A stretch of DNA of 17,417 bases from contig JBFLXN010000047.1 of the NCBI GenBank assembly GCA_040755715.1, positions 1 through 17,417 on the forward strand. Direction: 5' to 3'. The stretch is from JBFLXN01 sp040755715 [NCBI: Candidatus Edwardsbacteria bacterium] (GTDB taxonomy: Bacteria; Edwardsbacteria; AC1; JBFLXN01). Below are positions 6,423 to 12,947 of the stretch, piece by piece; the first letter of the stretch is position 1, and each line of letters begins with the position of its first letter. The notes beneath the pieces are model-generated. The model was not told the origin of the DNA and did no database searches. It saw only the letters and a list, made by a program, of their open reading frames with translations. The position numbers were made by a program, and so were the translations under genes.

Positions 6423-7964
6423 ATGAGTGAGAAAAAGATTCTAATTGTTGAAGATGAAAAGAATCTTGTGGCGGTGATAGAATTTCGCCTAACAAAAGTG
6501 GGCTATATAGTTTTAAAAGCCTTTGATGGTGAAGAAGGTTTAAAGATAGCTATGGCGGAAAATCCACACTTGATTATTTCAGACATTATGATGCCCAAAT
6601 TAAATGGTTTAGAATTTTGCGGCCTTTTGCGGGCGAATCCTAAAACAAAACAAATTCCCTTCATCTTTCTCACCGCTTTGGACCAAGTTTCTGACCGTGT
6701 GCGCGGCATAAAAATGGGTGCTGATGACTATATAGCCAAACCCATTCAGATGGAGTCTCTGCTTAAGAAGATTGAAGAAATTTTTGCTAAAGCTGAAAAG
6801 GAAAAAATAGCTACTGAAGAATCAATTATTGCCGGAGACCTTTCGGCAATGCCAATTTTTGATGTCTTGCCACTTTTAGAAGTCAATAAAAAGACCGGGG
6901 CACTGACCTTGACCAAAGGAGAAGAATCTGGGAATATTTACTTTGAAAATGGAGCCTTAATTGAGGCCGAAGTAGAATCACTTGTGGGTGAAGACGCTGT
7001 CTATGCCTTACTTACCTGGCGCGAGGGTAGATTCCTCTTTGGACCCCATATCACTACTAAACACCATCGGATTAAATCTACGGTGGCTGAAATTATTATG
7101 GAAGGAGTGAGACTTCAGGATGAGAAAGAACGGTTAGCCGAACATCTTCCAGCTTTAAACGACCTTCTATCCCCAGTACCGGGAAAACAAATTGCTTTAG
7201 AACCGAGAGCTGAAGAATTAGAGGTGGCTCAAATCGCTCATCTAATTGATGGTAAACGGACGGTGGCCCAAATTATAACCAAAAGTGGATTGAGTCAAAC
7301 CAAGACTTTAGTGGCTTTAGCCAGGCTGATTGCCGAAGGGAAATTAGTTCGGGTTCCTTTAGAAAAAATTTTAGAAAAGACACTTACCAAGGAACAGCTT
7401 TTTATGATGAAGGGAAGGATCCGTCGTCTGGCGACGAATGTAGAAGAGCCATTGATTGGGAAAATCATTGTGGCTGGCGTGCACCGCACCGGAAAAAGTA
7501 CTTTTGTGGAAACACTTTTTTCCAGCCTCTTGAATGGACAGTTAGTAGAAGGTGCCTCCACCGAGGTTAGACTGGGAACCGTAGATTTCGGACGACTGAG
7601 AATTTCTTCTGATTTCTTACTTCATTTTTATGGTGTTCCTGGAGAAAAAGAATTTGCTTTTTCCTGGGAAATGCTTCTCAAGAAAGCTCTGGCTGTTCTT
7701 TATCTTTTAGATAGCACTTTATTAGAAAGTATAGAGAATAGTCGCCTTTTCCTGGAATTTGTCAAGAAGGAAGCTGTTCCCTGTTTGGTGGTAGCGAATA
7801 AGAGTGATTATCCAAATGCTCTTAGTTTGGAAAAAATAAAAACTCGGTTGAAGGTGGAAGAAAAAATTCCTGTTTTGCCTTGTAATGCTATTGACCCCGA
7901 GGGAGTGCGCCAGGTCTTTGCTCAGTTGGTAGAAATCATCTGCAAAACATCAGTATTAGCCTAG
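6423..7964 (+). CDS. Response regulator with receiver, DUF4388 (PatA-type) and small-GTPase domains
   Basis: A 513-residue signalling fusion. The N-terminal CheY-like receiver (1-125) has acidic pocket E10-D11, phospho-acceptor D54 in ISDIMMP, T84 and K106. DUF4388 follows (about 132-235, IIAGDLSAMPIFDVLPLLE). A small winged-helix-like segment lies at about 264-312 (IAHLIDGKRTVAQIITKSGL). The C-terminal third is a small Ras-like GTPase resembling the COG2229/CvnD/MglA group: P-loop GVHRTGKS (352-359), DFGRL then FYGVPGE (402-408), NKSD (459-462) and CNAID (487-491). In that group the switch motif is usually FGTPGQ; here the Gln is Glu, which could slow hydrolysis. Start choice: TTG at 6399 and ATG at 6405 are in frame, but ATG 6423 begins directly before the receiver fold. 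No ribosome binding site is visible for any of the three. The partner kinase is not in the window. Confidence 0.9.
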   Translation: MSEKKILIVEDEKNLVAVIEFRLTKVGYIVLKAFDGEEGLKIAMAENPHLIISDIMMPKLNGLEFCGLLRANPKTKQIPFIFLTALDQVSDRVRGIKMGADDYIAKPIQMESLLKKIEEIFAKAEKEKIATEESIIAGDLSAMPIFDVLPLLEVNKKTGALTLTKGEESGNIYFENGALIEAEVESLVGEDAVYALLTWREGRFLFGPHITTKHHRIKSTVAEIIMEGVRLQDEKERLAEHLPALNDLLSPVPGKQIALEPRAEELEVAQIAHLIDGKRTVAQIITKSGLSQTKTLVALARLIAEGKLVRVPLEKILEKTLTKEQLFMMKGRIRRLATNVEEPLIGKIIVAGVHRTGKSTFVETLFSSLLNGQLVEGASTEVRLGTVDFGRLRISSDFLLHFYGVPGEKEFAFSWEMLLKKALAVLYLLDSTLLESIENSRLFLEFVKKEAVPCLVVANKSDYPNALSLEKIKTRLKVEEKIPVLPCNAIDPEGVRQVFAQLVEIICKTSVLA

Positions 7965-7973
7965 GAGTTCATA

Positions 7974-8020
7974 GCCTGAGAGCCTAAAAGTATAATCCTA
8001 ATTATGGAGACTCTTAGGCT
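7974..8020. repeat. Dispersed intergenic repeat, copy 1 (AGYCTAAAAGTATA ... TTAGGCT)
   Basis: AGCCTAAAAGTATA (7981-7994) is followed by GAGACTCTTAGGCT ending at 8020. AGCCTAA and TTAGGCT form inverted ends. The same architecture recurs at 9806-9856. It fills most of the gap between the GTPase gene and the HAD gene and may reduce or modulate readthrough; there is no T-run, so it is not a standard terminator. Confidence 0.55.
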
Positions 8021-8028
8021 TATCCGTT

Positions 8029-8811
8029 ATGTTTCAAGCAATTACTTTTGACCTCTGGCAAACTTTGATTTTTGATGGCCTGGAAGTTGAAGAGCGGCGA
8101 AAAAATTTGCGCTTTAAGAGACTGAAACCGCTTTTGCAATCAAATGGTTTTGAATTCTCTGAAGAAGAATTCGCTCTGGCTCATCAAGAAGTCTGGGATA
8201 GATGCACAGAAATCTGGGAAGAAAATCGTGACATTTCTAGTCAAGAGCAAATCAAGATTTTTCTGGATTGCCTGCCCGCCCACCGAAGCATCCTGGGGCA
8301 GGCGGGCTTTGGGAATTCAAACTTAAGTCCCTCTGGTTTCTTAGAAAAAACAGAAAAAGCCTACACCGAGGTAATCTATGAAGAGCCTCCAACCCTAATT
8401 GAGGGAACTAAAAAAGTATTAGAGGAATTAAAAACAAAAGGAATGAAAATTGGATTAATCTGTAATACAGGGAGGACACCAGGATATTGCCTTAGAACTC
8501 TTTTGCGAGAATATCAAATCTTTGGTTATTTTGATGCCTTTAGTTTTTCTAATGAACTTTTGATTCGCAAACCAGACCCAGAAATTTTCTTACTCACTTT
8601 ACAACAAATGAATGCCTCTCTTTCTTCTTCAATTCATATTGGTGATAATCTCTACACCGATGTATGGGGGGCTAAACAGGCAGGGATGAGAGCAATTAAG
8701 ATTGGGCAAGACTTAACTGGTGAGGAGAAACAAACTGATAGACTTCAAATCAAGCCTGACGCTGTAATTACCAATTTGAGAGAACTAATACCACTATTGA
8801 GTTTCATTTAA
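8029..8811 (+). CDS. HAD-superfamily hydrolase
   Basis: A 260-residue HAD-IA type hydrolase. Motif I is FDLWQTL with nucleophile D8; the +2 position is Trp, not the Asp typical of phosphatases, so phosphatase activity cannot be assumed. A helical cap spans about 20-115. Motif II is ICNTGRT (144-150), motif III is K181 in RKPDP, and motif IV is GDNLYTD with D206 and D211. The substrate cannot be read from the sequence. Residues about 81-96 (CLPAHRSILGQAGFGN) come from a GC-rich palindromic repeat inserted in frame in the cap. ATG 8029 begins the conserved fold immediately; no strong Shine-Dalgarno is visible, and AGG at 8015-8017 is the nearest. Same direction as the GTPase gene, 64 bases away, so co-transcription is possible. 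Confidence 0.88.
   Translation: MFQAITFDLWQTLIFDGLEVEERRKNLRFKRLKPLLQSNGFEFSEEEFALAHQEVWDRCTEIWEENRDISSQEQIKIFLDCLPAHRSILGQAGFGNSNLSPSGFLEKTEKAYTEVIYEEPPTLIEGTKKVLEELKTKGMKIGLICNTGRTPGYCLRTLLREYQIFGYFDAFSFSNELLIRKPDPEIFLLTLQQMNASLSSSIHIGDNLYTDVWGAKQAGMRAIKIGQDLTGEEKQTDRLQIKPDAVITNLRELIPLLSFI
8270..8307. repeat. GC-rich palindromic repeat inserted in frame within the HAD gene
   Basis: GCCCGCC (8274-8280) pairs with GGCGGGC (8301-8307), and in another register CCTGCCC (8271-8277) pairs with GGGCAGG (8296-8302). The base composition contrasts sharply with the AT-rich gene around it. A short related GC-rich unit, CCTGCGTCGGGCAGG, occurs in the gap just after this gene at about 8834-8848. The reading frame is preserved. 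Confidence 0.55.
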
Positions 8812-9084
8812 TAAATTGACAGGATTTAGCCGCCTGCGTCGGGCAGGCAGGATTAAAATAAACTATGTGCCACAGATTTTTCATAAATGCGTTTTTAAAA
8901 TTAACGAAAAAATCATGTTAATCCTGTCAAAGAATTATGCGATTTTTAATAATACCACTAATCGCTGACCGCTATCCGTCCCGGCCGTTGTGCTACGGTG
9001 CAAAGCAACGGGGCAGGCTAACTGCTCACCGCAAACCAGTAGGCGGTCACCGGAGAACGGTAAGCAGGGGGCGATTCTTTCGGA
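8812..9084. repeat. Intergenic region with inverted repeat and GC-rich patch
   Basis: TTGACAGGATT (8816-8826) and its complement AATCCTGTCAA (8920-8930) bracket about 93 bases that include the GC-rich unit at 8834-8848. From about 8960 to 9070 the DNA turns GC-rich with scattered complementary words such as GACCGC and GCGGTC. I see no gene, no tRNA and no classified riboswitch. A structured RNA cannot be excluded by eye. Confidence 0.5.
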
Positions 9085-9100
9085 AAGGAGGAGATGAAAC

Positions 9101-9757
9101 ATGAAAATTAAATATTTAGGACATGCTTCTTTTCTGATTACCTCCAAAGACGGGAAGAAGCTTGTGACTGACCCTTACGAATCAGGGTCCTATGGAGGTG
9201 CTATTGGCTATACGCCAATAAAAGAAACGGTTGACGCAGTGACTGTAAGCCATAACCACGAAGACCACAATTGCACCAAGCAACTTCCAGGCAAGCCCAC
9301 AGTCATTAAAGACACCGGTTCACAGACAGCCAGCGGAATGAGTTTTGCAGGAATCGCTACCTATCACGATGAATCTAAGGGAAGTGAGCGCGGCAAAAAT
9401 AACATTTACATTATCACAATTGATGGGATGAAAGTCTGTCATCTTGGTGATTTGGGACACCGACTTTCCAAAGATGAGGTCAGCAAAATCGGCCCTATTG
9501 AGATTCTTCTTATACCAGTCGGTGGGTATTTTACTATTGACGCCAAAGCGGCTACAGATGTGATGGAAGCATTAAAAGCAAAAATTACCATTCCTATGCA
9601 TTTTAAGACGAAGAAAGTCGGATTTCCCATTGACCCGGTTGATAAATTTTTAGAAGGAAAGAAGAATGCAAAAAAAGTCGGCGGTTCGGAAATAGAAGTA
9701 GAAAAAGAAAAATTGCCCACAGCCCCTGAAATCTGGGTGCTGGAACCAGCTCTCTAA
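9101..9757 (+). CDS. Metallo-beta-lactamase-fold metal-dependent hydrolase (UlaG-like)
   Basis: A 218-residue cytosolic hydrolase of the MBL fold, closest in layout to the UlaG-like/lactamase_B_3 group. It starts with KIKYLGHASFLI, with DP at 24-25. The metal-binding signature is H51-x-H53-x-D55-H56 (SHNHEDH), with further ligand candidates H89 (TYHD), D117 in HLGDLGH and H167 in IPMHFK. No signal peptide is present. The ATG follows a near-perfect AAGGAGGAG site at 9085-9093, so expression is probably strong. Related proteins include L-ascorbate-6-phosphate lactonase and many uncharacterised hydrolases, and the neighbours (HAD hydrolase, fumarase) do not point to a substrate. Length is normal for the family. 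Confidence 0.9.
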   Translation: MKIKYLGHASFLITSKDGKKLVTDPYESGSYGGAIGYTPIKETVDAVTVSHNHEDHNCTKQLPGKPTVIKDTGSQTASGMSFAGIATYHDESKGSERGKNNIYIITIDGMKVCHLGDLGHRLSKDEVSKIGPIEILLIPVGGYFTIDAKAATDVMEALKAKITIPMHFKTKKVGFPIDPVDKFLEGKKNAKKVGGSEIEVEKEKLPTAPEIWVLEPAL

Positions 9758-9779
9758 ACTCAAAAATAGTGCGTGAAGA

Positions 9780-9881
9780 AACCACGAATTCACCCGAAAT
9801 TCAATAGTCTAAAAGTATAGAGACTATTAGGCTTTTAGGCTAACAACTCTTAGGCTAATATTCTACTGTTCATTCGTGGTT
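9780..9881. repeat. Nested inverted repeats including dispersed repeat copy 2
   Basis: The outer arms AACCACGAAT (9780-9789) and ATTCGTGGTT (9872-9881) are perfect complements. Inside, AATAGTCT (9803-9810) and AGACTATT (9821-9828) form a hairpin. AGTCTAAAAGTATA (9806-9819) matches 13 of 14 bases of the copy at 7981. TTAGGCT is repeated three times (9827, 9835 and 9850). This fills the gap between the MBL gene and fumarase alpha. Confidence 0.65.
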
Positions 9882-9907
9882 AATGCAGAATTTAGTAGGA
9901 GAAACAT

Positions 9908-10750
9908 ATGCGAGAAATTCAAGCATCTAAAATCACCGAAGCAGTAAAAAAGATGTGTATCAGCGCCAATTGCAATGCGGGAGAAGATTTAATTCAGGCT
10001 CTGCAAAAGGGCTTGAAAGAAGAAGAATCACCGATTGGTAAAGAAATCTTTGAGCAATTATTAGAGAATGCTAAGATTGCTCACAATGAGCAAATTCCTA
10101 TCTGTCAGGATACAGGATTTGCGGTAATTTTCTTAGAAATAGGACAGGATGTTCATATAATTGGCGCTGATTTGTCTGAAGCAATCAATGAAGGAGTGAG
10201 ACAAGGATATAAAGAGGGTTATCTGCGAAAGTCAATTCTTCAAGACCCAATTTCGGGAAAGAATACTGGCGACAATACACCAGCGATGATTCATACTACA
10301 ATTGTTCCGGGAGAAAAGGTCAAGATTACTGTTGCTCCAAAAGGCGGTGGTAGTGAGAATATGAGTTCAGTCAAGATGATGGCTCCAGCCGCGGGAGTTG
10401 AGGGAGTTAAGAAATTTGTAGTTGACTGGGTGAAAGAGGCTGGTTCTAACCCCTGTCCACCAATTGTTGTCGGGGTGGGAATTGGTGGAACTTTTGAAGG
10501 TGTGGCTATGCTGGCTAAGAAAGCCCTATTGCGTCCCATTGGCTCAAGGCACCCTAATAAATACTATGCTGATTTAGAAGAAGAACTCTTGCGCCTGATT
10601 AACAATACTGGCGTTGGACCACAAGGATTGGGTGGACGAATTACTGCTCTGGATGTCCATGTTGAAGTCTATCCGAGACATATTGCCAGTTTCCCCGTAG
10701 CGGTGAATATCAACTGCCATGTCGCCAGACACGAAAGTGTAGAAATATAA
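9908..10750 (+). CDS. Class I fumarate hydratase, alpha subunit
   Basis: A 280-residue alpha subunit of the two-subunit, iron-sulfur fumarase (EC 4.2.1.2; the same fold occurs in L(+)-tartrate dehydratase TtdA). It reversibly hydrates fumarate to malate in the cytoplasm. Recognisable blocks are ICQDTGFA, GDNTPAMIH, PKGGGSENMS and GVGIGGTFE. The three cysteines expected to hold the oxygen-sensitive [4Fe-4S] cluster are C66, C183 and C270; their spacing (117 and 87) is close to that of characterised class I enzymes. AGGAG seven bases before the ATG supports the start. The beta subunit follows after 195 bases, an unusual separation. Tartrate or another dicarboxylate dehydratase is an alternative, but fumarase is most likely. 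Confidence 0.92.
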   Translation: MREIQASKITEAVKKMCISANCNAGEDLIQALQKGLKEEESPIGKEIFEQLLENAKIAHNEQIPICQDTGFAVIFLEIGQDVHIIGADLSEAINEGVRQGYKEGYLRKSILQDPISGKNTGDNTPAMIHTTIVPGEKVKITVAPKGGGSENMSSVKMMAPAAGVEGVKKFVVDWVKEAGSNPCPPIVVGVGIGGTFEGVAMLAKKALLRPIGSRHPNKYYADLEEELLRLINNTGVGPQGLGGRITALDVHVEVYPRHIASFPVAVNINCHVARHESVEI

Positions 10751-10818
10751 CCTTTTCGGAACTTCAATAAAGAATTACACAGAAACATACAGAAAAATAG
10801 AAATTCATAGAAATTTTT

Positions 10819-10889
10819 GGAAACTTGTGGAAATTTATTGTTCTTTATTACAAGTTTCTATCAATTTCAATAAATTTCTATTAGTTTCC
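10819..10889. repeat. Inverted repeat between the two fumarase subunit genes
   Basis: The arm at 10819-10840 begins GGAAACTTGTGGAAATTTAT. The arm at 10868-10889, read on the other strand, begins GGAAACTAATAGAAATTTAT. About 18 of 22 bases match. Related AGAAATT words extend the repeat on both sides. It separates two genes that must be co-produced, so it may affect their ratio or mRNA stability. Confidence 0.55.
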
Positions 10890-10945
10890 GTATTTCCGGG
10901 TTAAAAAGGTTTTTCAGGAGTAACTAAAAAGAGAGGAATTCAAAA

Positions 10946-11500
10946 ATGAGTGCAGTTATTAAAATCACTACTCCATTAACCGATGAGACATTAAGCAAAA
11001 TAAAAAGCGGAGATAAAGTTTCTATCACTGGTGTTATTTATACTGCTCGGGATGCCGCCCACAAGAGACTCTTTGATTTGTTGAAAGAAGGAAAGTCTCT
11101 GCCAATTGATATTAAAGGTCAGGTTGTTTATCATGTTGGTCCGGCTCCGGCTAAACCGGGTTATGTCATTGGACCTGCAGGACCAACTACCAGTTACAGA
11201 ATGGATGCCTATTCTCCCGCTTTGATGCAAGCAGGCTTGAAGGGAATGATTGGTAAGGGCAGTCGGGCAAAGGAAGTGGTAGAGGCGATGAAGAAATATA
11301 AGGCGGTTTACTTTGCGGCTACTGGAGGAGCAGCCGCTCTTCTGGCTAAAAGAATTAAGAAATATGAAGTGGTCGCTTATGAGGATTTAGGGGCCGAAGC
11401 CATTTGCCGCTCAGAGGTAGTTGACTTTCCCGTGATTGTGGTAAATGACATTTACGGAAATGACCTTTATGAGGAAGGGGTAAGAAAATACGCCAGGTGA
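10946..11500 (+). CDS. Class I fumarate hydratase, beta subunit
   Basis: A 184-residue subunit equivalent to the C-terminal part of FumA/FumB and to TtdB. It pairs with the alpha subunit upstream to form the active fumarase. Visible hallmarks are TGVIYTARDAAHKR, YHVGPAPAK, GPTTSYRMD, MIGKGSR and YFAATGGAAALL. The substrate-binding and catalytic residues of the class sit in the GPTTS.RMD and GKG blocks, which are intact. GAGAGGAA about eight bases before ATG 10946 supports the start. Length is normal for a stand-alone beta subunit. No terminator hairpin with a T-run follows, and the next 200 bases are apparently non-coding. Confidence 0.92.
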   Translation: MSAVIKITTPLTDETLSKIKSGDKVSITGVIYTARDAAHKRLFDLLKEGKSLPIDIKGQVVYHVGPAPAKPGYVIGPAGPTTSYRMDAYSPALMQAGLKGMIGKGSRAKEVVEAMKKYKAVYFAATGGAAALLAKRIKKYEVVAYEDLGAEAICRSEVVDFPVIVVNDIYGNDLYEEGVRKYAR

Positions 11501-11719
11501 CCTGTTATCCTGTTTTGAAAGAAAAGAATAGCTTTTGTATGCATGGTTGGGATACGGTACGAAGGCTAAGGCATAGTTGAAATTCTTGAAAATCTTGCTT
11601 GCGCTGTTTTTCCTACGGGAGATGAATATTGGGGCTGTTCCTATTTAGGAACAAATCCTTGAGGCAATGACGGGGATTCATTTAATGACAGTCAAAATTT
11701 GATAGGAAGTGGTGAGGCG
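11501..11719 (+). other. Apparently non-coding spacer with one perfect palindrome
   Basis: I see no gene or tRNA here. TGTTCCTA (11636-11643) and TAGGAACA (11646-11653) form an 8-bp stem with a 2-base loop; no T-run follows, so it is not an intrinsic terminator. This is the left edge of the damaged-gene zone. Confidence 0.4.
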
Positions 11720-12178
11720 ATGAAAAGGTCTACGATTTTTTTCTGTTTCGCCGGTGCTGTTGTATTTTGTTTGACTTTCAGCACTTGCGTATTCATTTCG
11801 ACACAGGTAAAGCCTCTTGATAAAATGACTGAAAAGATAGTTATTACCTCACCAACCAAGGCACATTTGTACGATGGCTCCATGGTCGTTTTTCCCGACA
11901 GTTTTGAAATGACAGGAGATGTTATTATTGGAAAAGGCATTCGGTATGATCTAACACGAGAGCATTCAACCCGAGTAGAAAGTGTACCACGCGATAGCGT
12001 TGCCTTCTTGGAGTATTATGAAGAAAGTGAACAACCGGGGCCATTACTCGGGAGTCTACTTGCCCCTTTCCTGGTTGGAGCCGCAGCCACAAATGAAAAG
12101 ATACATAAAGCACTTTTTGGTTCCTGCCCAACTGTATATTCATTTGACGGTGACAAATATTCCTTACAGGCAGGATGA
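11720..12178 (+). pseudogene. Truncated envelope protein or lipoprotein
   Basis: A 152-residue frame begins MKRSTIFFCFAGAVVFCLTF with a Cys shortly after, a signal-peptide-like start; the sequence around that Cys is not a good lipobox. The mature part contains ITSPTKAHLYDGSMVVFPD and later GSCPTVYSFDGDKYSLQ. I know this plan from larger secreted proteins in which CPTVY.yDG.kY.LEAE continues for hundreds of residues. Here the frame stops right after that motif, exactly where a toxin-antitoxin remnant begins in another frame, so the gene is probably cut by a deletion or recombination. ATG 11720 has AGGAAG about ten bases upstream. An intact short protein is possible but less likely. Confidence 0.55.
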
Positions 12179-12269
12179 ATTAGAAAGAAGGCTTAAAAAA
12201 TTTCAGACATCTCCAGGGAATTTGTTGTCCATTGAGGAACTTCAATCGAAAATAGAAAAAAGGAAATGA
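12171..12269 (+). pseudogene. Antitoxin C-terminal fragment (ParD-like addiction module component)
   Basis: The frame reads QDELERRLKKFQTSPGN, then SIEELQSKIEKRK and a stop at 12267-12269. This matches the shape of the C-terminal half of the short addiction-module antitoxins (ELERRL..y...P....w.ev...i). The N-terminal half is missing, since the truncated envelope gene abuts it. Its stop overlaps the ATG of the toxin remnant (ATGA), the coupling expected in a type II operon. Confidence 0.55.
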
Positions 12270-12382
12270 CATACACACTTCGCTTTCTTCCAGAAATAGA
12301 GGACGACCTCATTGTCGGCTAGAGATGGTATGAGGCAAAATCAGCAGGGCTTGTATTGAACAGTACAGCACCACAGAAATGA
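12266..12382 (+). pseudogene. ParE/RelE-type toxin remnant with in-frame stop
   Basis: The sequence reads MTYTLRFLPEIEDDLIVG, stop (TAG 12320-12322), then RWYEAKSAGL before homology ends. Intact family members begin M.YtlrFLPEvEdDl..gy.WYE.KspGLG.eFl and run about 95-100 residues. One nonsense mutation plus a 3' truncation make this a dead toxin. The ATGA overlap with the antitoxin fragment confirms the pair. Confidence 0.7.
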
Positions 12383-12390
12383 GGGAAGAA

Positions 12391-12675
12391 ATGAGAATCC
12401 TAGCGAGAGCAAACCGGTTCTACGACACCACCCGTTTCGGGCAACCGGAGATTCGCATCTACCATCGGAGACAAAAAGGCAAGAAAGGCCCACGCTATCT
12501 GCTCAAGTGCGGATGCTGCCAGGAGAAGTTGGAGATATACTACGCGGACGATGGCCTGGAGATTGGCGGTGTCAACGGTTCAATTGAGGACTGGCGCGAG
12601 ATTCTTCTTCCCCTTCTCCTCGTTGAGTTGAAAGGGAAGAAGTCTATCGACAAGAGTAAACCGATAGCCAAATGA
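12391..12675 (+). CDS. Small conserved-looking protein of unknown function with a CxCC motif
   Basis: A 94-residue intact frame. I prefer ATG 12391, with GAGGGAAGAA immediately upstream, over ATG 12379. Notable blocks are FYDTTRFGQPEIRIYHRR, LLKCGCCQEKLEIYY, GGVNGSIEDWREILLPLL and a basic tail. The CGCC could bind a metal, but only three cysteines are present. There is no signal peptide or membrane segment. It resembles a short hypothetical family I have seen without an assigned function. Its base composition is more GC-rich than its neighbours, and it lies between a dead toxin-antitoxin pair and a methyltransferase stump, so it is probably cargo of a transferred segment. Confidence 0.6.
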   Translation: MRILARANRFYDTTRFGQPEIRIYHRRQKGKKGPRYLLKCGCCQEKLEIYYADDGLEIGGVNGSIEDWREILLPLLLVELKGKKSIDKSKPIAK

Positions 12676-12737
12676 GTTTGCCGAATACCTCACCCGTAAG
12701 GGCTGGGTCATTCACTTGAATTGGATATAACTAACCA

Positions 12738-12892
12738 ATGAGCCAACAAACATTCCTTGAAAAAAAGAAAGACAATTATTTAATTTGAAGGAAGCTAGCC
12801 AATGGGCTTCTCAATATCTAAATCGCAATGTAACGATATCCAATATTTCCTATCTATTTGGTATTGTCCCGTTAGGGACAAAATATTTATAG
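12738..12892 (+). pseudogene. N-terminal stump of a probable DNA methyltransferase, frameshifted
   Basis: ATG 12738 opens MSQQTFLEKKKDNYLI and stops at 12786-12788. In another frame the sequence continues LKEASQWASQYLNRNVTISN and then ISYL before entering the hairpin repeat at 12866 and ending at TAG 12890-12892. The segment LkEAs.WAs.YL.rnVT.SNISYLiqYGrI is what I recall from the N-terminal DNA-binding part of some adenine methyltransferases of restriction systems. One frameshift and loss of everything after ISYL show it is dead; no continuation appears right of the transposase. Family identity is from memory and moderate. Confidence 0.45.
12866..12892. repeat. Transposase-associated hairpin repeat, copy 1
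   Basis: GTCCC-GTTA-GGGAC hairpin (12866-12879) followed by AAAATATTTATAG. Its reverse complement matches the copy at 13485-13511 in 25 of 27 positions, so the transposase lies between inverted copies. Confidence 0.75.
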
Positions 12893-12918
12893 AAAAATGA
12901 AATAAACCAATAACACAA

Positions 12919-12932
12919 GTCCCGTAAGGGAC
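12919..12932. repeat. Transposase-associated hairpin repeat, copy 2
   Basis: GTCCC-GTAA-GGGAC, same orientation as copy 1, followed by ATAATATA. It lies 16 bases before the transposase ATG and contains the only AAGGGA that could act as a distant ribosome binding site, so the hairpin may limit translation. Confidence 0.7.
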
Positions 12933-12947
12933 ATAATATAAAAGACT

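Noticed and set aside
8935-9084. tRNA or known riboswitch in the GC-rich spacer
   Set aside because: No acceptor stem, T-loop GTTCRA box or recognisable riboswitch core could be made out.
11636-11653. Intrinsic terminator after the fumarase genes
   Set aside because: The 8-bp stem is perfect but no T-run follows and it lies 136 bases from the stop codon.
11982-12269. 95-codon plus-strand frame
   Set aside because: Its first two thirds overlap the envelope-protein frame with no coding character; only the last 32 codons, recorded as the antitoxin fragment, look real.
12676-12729. Short open stretch EFAEYLTRKGWVIHLNWI after the small CxCC gene
   Set aside because: No start codon in a usable context and too short to assign; it may be another gene remnant, but I could not support it.
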